Assembly (NCBI GenBank): GCA_025924495.1
Contig: JAICIG010000087.1
Location: 1-20,897, forward strand
DNA length: 20,897 nt
Source: Pirellulales bacterium
GTDB taxonomy: Bacteria > Planctomycetota > Planctomycetia > Pirellulales > JAICIG01
Direction of reading: 5' to 3'
A program made the translations under genes and the position numbers. Positions 15,911 through 20,897 of the stretch are shown here, piece by piece. Below the pieces are notes generated by a model. That model worked only from the letters and a program-made list of their open reading frames with translations, had not been told where the DNA came from and ran no database searches. The stretch's first letter is position 1, and every line of letters starts with the position of its first letter.

Positions 15911-16083
15911 CTTCAGATCTCGAGTCGGGCTAGCTACGGGTCTCTTCCCAAGGTGAGAGAACAGACCAAGATAGGCTTTTTTCGTAAACTTGCAAGCCCG
16001 CCCGGTCGCGACTTGGCGACAGCGTCGGGTAATGGTTTGCTGCAACAGCCACAAATGTCTGGCCTGCGGCGTTAGCCGACTGG

Positions 16084-17373
16084 CTAAACCTTCGGTTCCC
16101 AGCCCGGCCGGTATTCGCGAGACCAGAGTTGCTTATGTTCTTCATCGCCGACGAGTCTGCGCTCGGCCGGGTCGAAGTTGACCGTCCGGCCGGTGCGATA
16201 GGCGATGTTGCCCAAATGGCACAACAACGTGCTCTTCACGCCTTCTTCGATCTCGGCGTTAGGACGCTCGCCGGTGCGAATGCAAGACAGGAAGTTGGCA
16301 ATGTGCGTTCCTTCCGAATAACCCGCGTCGGCCGCGGCGATTTCCTTGCCGTCCTTGTCGTAGATCTTGTAGCCTTTGCCTGTAATGACCAGCGAGCCAT
16401 TCTCGCCATAGAACGCCGAACCGAAGGAATCGTTCTCAAATCCGCGCTTGTTCCAGGTGCGGTGCTCCCAGTTGATGGCCTTGTCGCCGAAGTTGAAGGT
16501 GACGACTTGCGTGTCGGGGGTTTCCTGGTCGTCGTCGAAATGGAACCGGCCGCCGCCGCAGACGACGCGCTGCGGATAATCGACCCCGAGACCCCAGCGG
16601 CAGACGTCCAACCCGTGGATGCCGTTGTTGCCCAACTCGCCGGTGCCCCAGTGCCAGAACCAGTGCCAGTTGTAGTGAATTAAATTGTCGCGATAGGGGC
16701 GTTCCGGAGCGGGGCCTTGCCACAGTTCGTAGTTGAGATACTTCGGAACTTCGATCGTCTTGCCATGGCCGATGCTCGGCCGCATGCTGTTGATCCAGCT
16801 ACGGGCGAAGAGGACTCGGCCGATTTCCCCCTTTTGCAGTCGGCTGACCGCCTCGGTAATACCGGGCGAGCTGCGGCGTTGTGAACCGAGCTGCACGACT
16901 CGCTTGTTCTTGCGCGCCGCCTCGACCATTAATTCGCCTTCGCGGCCGTTATGGCAGGCCGGTTTTTCCACGTAGACGTGCTTGCCGGCGGCGCAGGCCA
17001 GAATGGTCGCCGGCGCATGCCAGTGGTCTGGCGCGGCGATCACCAGAGCATCAACGGCGGGATCATTCAGCGCCTTGCGAAAATCGGCGAGCGGTTCGGG
17101 CTGCTTCGACGAGTGCTTGGCGACGGCTTCCATGCCCTTGACGATGGCTCGCTCATCGACGTCGCAGATATAGGCGACTGACGCGTTGGGCTGCGCGGCA
17201 AAGCTACTGGCCAAGGCGCTACCGCGGCCGTTCGTGCCCATGACGGCGACTACCAGTCGATCATTGGCCGACTTGGTCGTCTCGGCGGCAGACACTTCGC
17301 TCCACACGGCGAGCGCGGCGCCGGCGGCGGCTGAATGTCCGAGGAACTCGCGGCGATTGAGAGCACGAATCAT
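16084..17373 (-). CDS. Tat-exported Gfo/Idh/MocA family oxidoreductase
   Basis: A 429-residue NAD(P)-dependent oxidoreductase of the family that acts on sugars, inositols and related substrates. The N-terminus has a twin-arginine-type signal, NRREFLGHSAAAGAALA (6-22), so the protein is probably periplasmic; such exported members are common in planctomycetes. A Rossmann motif, VVAVMGTNGRG (41-51), and the family hallmark VEKPACHN (135-142), preceded by APDHWH (115-119 region), are present. HWFWHWGTGELGNNGIHGLD is the usual substrate-domain segment of these exported proteins. The ATG at 17373 has an excellent ribosome site, AAGGAG eight bases upstream. The substrate is not identifiable. It lies 29 nt beyond the upstream-extended frame of the zinc-ribbon gene, on the same strand. 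Confidence 0.92.
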   Translation of the reverse strand: MIRALNRREFLGHSAAAGAALAVWSEVSAAETTKSANDRLVVAVMGTNGRGSALASSFAAQPNASVAYICDVDERAIVKGMEAVAKHSSKQPEPLADFRKALNDPAVDALVIAAPDHWHAPATILACAAGKHVYVEKPACHNGREGELMVEAARKNKRVVQLGSQRRSSPGITEAVSRLQKGEIGRVLFARSWINSMRPSIGHGKTIEVPKYLNYELWQGPAPERPYRDNLIHYNWHWFWHWGTGELGNNGIHGLDVCRWGLGVDYPQRVVCGGGRFHFDDDQETPDTQVVTFNFGDKAINWEHRTWNKRGFENDSFGSAFYGENGSLVITGKGYKIYDKDGKEIAAADAGYSEGTHIANFLSCIRTGERPNAEIEEGVKSTLLCHLGNIAYRTGRTVNFDPAERRLVGDEEHKQLWSREYRPGWEPKV

Positions 17374-17597
17374 GGACAGACTCCTTGTTTTCAGCAGGGA
17401 CCCGGGGGCGGACGACCGCCGAGCAGGCGCCGTCGTCAGTCATTTGCAGTCAGTAATTTACCGAGGCGGCCGTTTGTCATGCGGCCAGGCCGACTCCAGG
17501 TTGCGCTTTCGCTCGCTGCGCTAACGAACAGACCATGGTAGATCACGCCCGAAGGAGTTTGCAAACAGAAATGCCGCGGATGCAGGCCGCGCCGCGA

Positions 17598-18281
17598 TTA
17601 GCGCGGGCCCGCCGGCGGCAGCGGCCCCGCCGGCGCTGAAAAGCCCCCTGGCGGAGCGTAAGGCGCCGGATTCGGGTTGCTCAGCGGCGGCAAGGAGGGC
17701 GCGACCGCAGAATTGGGGCTGGGCAGCGGATAGCTGCGCGGCGGAATGAATGGGGCCGGAGCGGCCGGATAATTGCCAGGTATCAACGGTTGCTGGACGG
17801 GCGGGCCGGGAATAACGCTGGCTGGCACGGCGGCTTGGTTAGCCATGCCATCCAAACGGGTCGCTTGGCGCAGGTTCTCCGCCCGGCTTAGCAGTTGCTG
17901 TGTCGATGCCATCTGTTGCGGTAATAGCTGGTAGTCGATGATCCGCTCATCGCGAATCTCCCAGGGGACGACGTGTTCGCTGACAACGTCGATCGGCGGA
18001 ATCTCATACCAAGGGGGGGCGATCCAGCGCATATCATTGAGCGTCTCATACCCGTCGCGCACCAGTTGGATATGCCGCTTGCCATAATAGATGTAGTCGG
18101 TCGAGCACGGAGTGATGCCGATGTCGTGATTGTCGATCCGCACCAGTGCGCCGGGAGGGTTGCTGCGAATCGTCAGCCGTCTCTGCACGCAGCCCGCCGA
18201 CCAAGCGCATAGCAGGACCATCGCCAGACCCGCTGTTCGGGCGGCGAACCGCGACGGCGAAATGCGACGGGCAATGGTCAC
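17598..18281 (-). CDS. PEGA-domain lipoprotein with proline-rich tail
   Basis: A 227-residue protein starting at a GTG. It has a basic n-region (ARRISPSRFAAR), hydrophobic core (LAMVLLCAW) and a lipobox-like SAGC ending at C31, so it is probably a lipoprotein; the lipobox lacks the usual aliphatic residue at -3. Residues 34-80 (RRLTIRSNPPGALVRID, then GITPCSTDY and VRDGYETL) match a PEGA domain, a short beta-rich surface-binding module. The C-terminal third is rich in Pro, Ala and Ser and probably disordered. No enzyme motif is visible. A role at the envelope is inferred. The GTG overlaps the TGA of an upstream 60-codon frame (GTGA); no good Shine-Dalgarno precedes it. It is divergent from the PP2C gene across 277 nt. 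Confidence 0.82.
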   Translation of the reverse strand: MTIARRISPSRFAARTAGLAMVLLCAWSAGCVQRRLTIRSNPPGALVRIDNHDIGITPCSTDYIYYGKRHIQLVRDGYETLNDMRWIAPPWYEIPPIDVVSEHVVPWEIRDERIIDYQLLPQQMASTQQLLSRAENLRQATRLDGMANQAAVPASVIPGPPVQQPLIPGNYPAAPAPFIPPRSYPLPSPNSAVAPSLPPLSNPNPAPYAPPGGFSAPAGPLPPAGPR

Positions 18282-18558
18282 TTCGGGGCGCTGCGAATGA
18301 GTTTTTCGCCGAATTGCGGCGCATCGTACTGCCGTGGAGCTTCCGAGCCGATGATGCCTGCGGAAGCCGTGAGACCGGCGTAAACGTTAGAAATGGGCCG
18401 GAAGTATAGTGCGGCGCCGGGAAATCTTCCAGCCCGGCTTCCACCGGCATCTAGGAGCAATCCAGGTCGCGAGTTAAAATCGCTAAGGCGGAGTATTTAC
18501 AGCGTCGGCGCAGTTCTGCCTCGCCCTCAAACAGAGCGCCACCTACCTCGACCCCCGC

Positions 18559-19857
18559 ATGGACGAAAAACCCATCACCTGGGACACCGGCGTCGAACAC
18601 GCTGCAATCAGCGATGTCGGGCTCCGCCGCTCGAATAACCAGGATTCCTTCGCGGTGGCCTTGGCCGGCAGCCCGGAGTTCTGGGCTCGGCGCGGGCATC
18701 TATTCATGGTGGCCGATGGCATGGGGGCCCATGCGGCCGGCGAACTGGCCAGCAAGATGGCCACCGACACCGTTCCGCACACCTATCACAAGTTGCTCGA
18801 AGAATCTCCCCCGAATGCCATCCGTCAGGCGGTCGAAGACGCAAATGGCCGCATCCATACCCGCGGCCAGGCGAATCTTGATTTTCGCGGCATGGGCACC
18901 ACCACCAGCGCACTGGTCCTGTTGCCTGAAGGAGCCATCGTCGCGCACGTCGGCGACAGCCGCGTCTATCGGGTGCGCGGAGACCGGGTGGAGCAACTCT
19001 CATTCGACCACAGTCTTGTTTGGGAAATGATGGCGGCCGGGAAGATCCGCGAGCAGGAAGTTCCCAGCTACATTCCCAAGAACATTATTACGCGTTCGCT
19101 CGGCCCTTCGCCCCAAGTCCAGGTCGATCTGGAAGGACCGTTTCCGCTGGCGCCGGGCGATACCTTTATGCTCTGCAGCGACGGTCTCACCGGTCAGGTG
19201 TCGGACGAAGAGCTGGGCGCCATTCTCGGCGCTTTGCCCCCGAGAGAGTCGGCGCAGACATTGGTCGATCTGGCGAATTTGCGCGGCGGTCCCGATAACA
19301 TCACGGTGATTGTGGTTCGGGTCGTAAGGATTCCGCCGGCGCCTGCGATCGCACCGCTCCCGCTTCGCAATCACGCCGCGGCCAGGCCGATCCACCCAAT
19401 CGCTTGGGTCGTGTTGGGCGTGTTATCGCTCGCCACCTTATTATTGCTGGTCGCTCATCGCCATGAGGTGGCGCTGTTCACGGGTCTCGGCGCCCTGATT
19501 GCGGGAGCGGCCGTGGTCGTGCGGCGCTTTGGCGGCTCGGAAGATCGTCCGGGCCTCGGACAGCGGCTAGGGCGCGGCCCGCATGTCTCGAAGCCTTGCC
19601 CGACCAACAACGACTTTGTCAGCAAGCTGGCCAAGGTCGTCGTGCAACTGCGCGAGGCGGCGACCGAGGAGAATTGGTCGATCGACTGGACGCGGTTTAA
19701 TACGTTCGATGCGCGGGCGATTTCCGCCGCCGAGCGCAAAGACTATCTGGAAGCCGTTCGCGAATACGGTCACGCCATCAGCTTTATGATGGAGGAGATT
19801 CGAGGCCAGCGACGTAAGAAGAACCCGAGCCCGTCGGTCGGTTTCGAGGGAGCCTAA
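18559..19857 (+). CDS. Membrane-anchored PP2C-family serine/threonine phosphatase
   Basis: A 432-residue protein with an N-terminal PP2C domain (about 10-256). All metal-ligand motifs are intact: SNNQDS (D29), VADGMG (D53), MGTTTSALVLL, HVGDSRVY, CSDGLTG (D208) and GGPDNITVIVV (D246). It should remove phosphate from Ser/Thr on proteins, typically opposing Hanks-type kinases, with Mn/Mg. A Pro/Ala-rich linker leads to two hydrophobic segments (about 281-299 and 305-323), giving a membrane hairpin, then a roughly 110-residue helical C-terminal domain with LREAATEENWSIDWTRFNTF, of unknown role. No kinase gene is present nearby. The ATG at 18559 gives a full domain but has no Shine-Dalgarno, so the message might be weakly translated or leaderless. 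Confidence 0.92.
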   Translation: MDEKPITWDTGVEHAAISDVGLRRSNNQDSFAVALAGSPEFWARRGHLFMVADGMGAHAAGELASKMATDTVPHTYHKLLEESPPNAIRQAVEDANGRIHTRGQANLDFRGMGTTTSALVLLPEGAIVAHVGDSRVYRVRGDRVEQLSFDHSLVWEMMAAGKIREQEVPSYIPKNIITRSLGPSPQVQVDLEGPFPLAPGDTFMLCSDGLTGQVSDEELGAILGALPPRESAQTLVDLANLRGGPDNITVIVVRVVRIPPAPAIAPLPLRNHAAARPIHPIAWVVLGVLSLATLLLLVAHRHEVALFTGLGALIAGAAVVVRRFGGSEDRPGLGQRLGRGPHVSKPCPTNNDFVSKLAKVVVQLREAATEENWSIDWTRFNTFDARAISAAERKDYLEAVREYGHAISFMMEEIRGQRRKKNPSPSVGFEGA

Positions 19858-19909
19858 CGGCGTGGCATTTGGCGAGCCGCTACTGTTCGGATGATGCCGC
19901 CTGGTCAGG

Positions 19910-20897
19910 CTATCTGAGCGTCTCTTCTGTTTCCAGCTTGCTGAGATCTTCGCGTGGTATTGGATCGCCGGCATAGACGGTCGTTTCGCCGATCGGCGGA
20001 CGCAGTCGCGAGAGTTGTGCTTCCATCGGATGGTGGGCGAACCACTGGCGCGCGGCTTGCCGGGCGTGGTTCCAGGCCTCGATTCCGATCGCGGGCGTAA
20101 CGTAAGTCAAGTTTTGATCGATCATCGATGACAGCCGGGCGACGGCAGTATCGCAGTAGCGGCACTTCTCGGCGCCTGCCGTCAAATGGCATGATTCGTT
20201 TTCCAGCAGCGGCCGCAGAAAGGCGATGCGATTGGGGGTAAACCGGTTCATTGCCCCCGCGGCGATAGCGTCGAACCGTTCCGGCGAACTGCGTTGATAG
20301 GCCGCGTCGCCGAGTCGAGATAACAGTCTTTTTTGCTCGCCGAGCGCGCCGAAATCGGCAATCAAGGCCGCTGCAGCCGACCAGGAACTGCGATCCGTGG
20401 CGGCTTGCTCCAGGCAGGCGGTCGCGCGTGCCGTCGCCGCAGCAACCAGGGGATCGTCGATTCCGTCGATCAACCTCTGAGCCAACGGCAGTGCGAAGGG
20501 GCGCTCCTGCTGGAGATACTCCGACAAGGCCAGTTCCACTTGAGCGTCGCCTCGCGCCGCGCGCAGGCGACGAACCAGGTCGTCGAAATCGGTCAAGAGC
20601 GCTTGGTCGAAGAACGGCTGCCAACGGCGGCGCAATTCGGCCCACTCATGTTCACTCGGTCGTGGTCGTGGCAGGTAGGTGCGCAGATTCTTCTCTTGCA
20701 GTCGAATGGCGCCTCCGAACTTGAACGAGTACATCTCGGCGAGCGCGCGTTCGACGGGCCAGCGGTCGTATTCCAACCGGAATAACGCCGATACGGTGCC
20801 GGTGCGGTGGTGGCCCCCTTGGCAATGCACGGCCACGGGCCAATTCGCCGGATCATCGAAGAGCTTGTAAAACTGCTCAAACTGCCAGGGGGTCAGC
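19910..20897 (-). CDS. Cysteine-dependent tyrosine-phosphatase-like protein (5' end outside the window)
   Basis: The frame is open through the right window edge. The visible N-terminal part reads LTPWQFEQFYKLFDDPANWP followed by VAVHCQGGHHRTGT, the HC-x5-R-T/S phosphate-binding loop of protein tyrosine/dual-specificity phosphatases (Cys and Arg both present). The internal GTG at 20836 falls inside this motif and is not the start. A domain of about 250 residues follows, rich in Ala, Leu and Arg and probably all-helical, with a Cys cluster, ESCHLTAGAEKCRYC, that could bind a metal. The usual catalytic Asp would lie upstream, outside the window. Function is inferred from the loop only. It converges on the PP2C gene with 52 nt between stops. 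Confidence 0.82.
   Translation of the reverse strand, partial: LTPWQFEQFYKLFDDPANWPVAVHCQGGHHRTGTVSALFRLEYDRWPVERALAEMYSFKFGGAIRLQEKNLRTYLPRPRPSEHEWAELRRRWQPFFDQALLTDFDDLVRRLRAARGDAQVELALSEYLQQERPFALPLAQRLIDGIDDPLVAAATARATACLEQAATDRSSWSAAAALIADFGALGEQKRLLSRLGDAAYQRSSPERFDAIAAGAMNRFTPNRIAFLRPLLENESCHLTAGAEKCRYCDTAVARLSSMIDQNLTYVTPAIGIEAWNHARQAARQWFAHHPMEAQLSRLRPPIGETTVYAGDPIPREDLSKLETEETLR

Noticed and set aside
19905..20645. 246-codon minus-strand frame overlapping the tyrosine-phosphatase-like gene
   Set aside because: The overlapping frame on the same strand carries the HC-x5-R motif and a coherent protein; this one is Arg-rich and motif-free.

Overview
The window reads as a high-GC bacterial chromosome segment, most likely from a planctomycete (Pirellulales-like). 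No single gene proves this. The pointers are a Tat-exported DUF1501 protein, a Tat-exported Gfo/Idh/MocA oxidoreductase, a 39-residue double-CxxC micro-protein, and three different proteins carrying the 'F-x-L-x-S/T-L/V-L/F' membrane-anchor motif that is common in that phylum. No rRNA, tRNA, CRISPR array, prophage or insertion sequence was recognised.

Layout. 10-2253 (+) is a selenide, water dikinase with an N-terminal FAD/NAD(P)-binding domain. 2312-2527 (-) is a 71-residue membrane-anchored protein, divergent from 2700-4043 (+), an exported serine beta-lactamase/esterase-fold protein. That gene's stop codon directly abuts the stop of 4044-5897 (-), one open frame joining an eight-helix membrane region to a complete D-2-hydroxyacid dehydrogenase. 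6121-6684 (+) is a ParD/ParE-type toxin-antitoxin pair whose toxin gene is frameshifted. 6696-8117 (-) is a DUF1501 protein, divergent from 8294-10948 (+), an exported double amidohydrolase. An NTF2/SnoaL-like gene (10949-11395) follows it with no gap. 11408-11899 (-) is a membrane-anchored leucine-rich-repeat protein.

11900-12897 has no convincing gene but carries five regularly spaced copies of a 36-nt inverted-repeat element (core starts 11934, 12066, 12215, 12370, 12521). One stem pair appears as C-G, G-C and T-G in different copies. This is the most unusual structure in the window.

12898-15766 (+) is a tight three-gene Mla/MCE lipid-transport operon (permease, ATPase, MCE substrate-binding protein). 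After it come a 39-residue zinc-ribbon-like protein (15791-15910, -), a Gfo/Idh/MocA oxidoreductase (16084-17373, -) and a PEGA-domain lipoprotein (17598-18281, -). The lipoprotein is divergent from a membrane-anchored PP2C phosphatase (18559-19857, +), which converges on a cysteine-dependent tyrosine-phosphatase-like gene (19910-20897, -) that runs off the right edge.

Several products have export or membrane signals and are probably periplasmic or envelope proteins: the beta-lactamase-fold protein, DUF1501, amidohydrolase, Gfo/Idh/MocA, Mla and PEGA proteins. Apart from the Mla operon, the parD/parE pair and the amidohydrolase-NTF2 pair, neighbours do not form an obvious common pathway.
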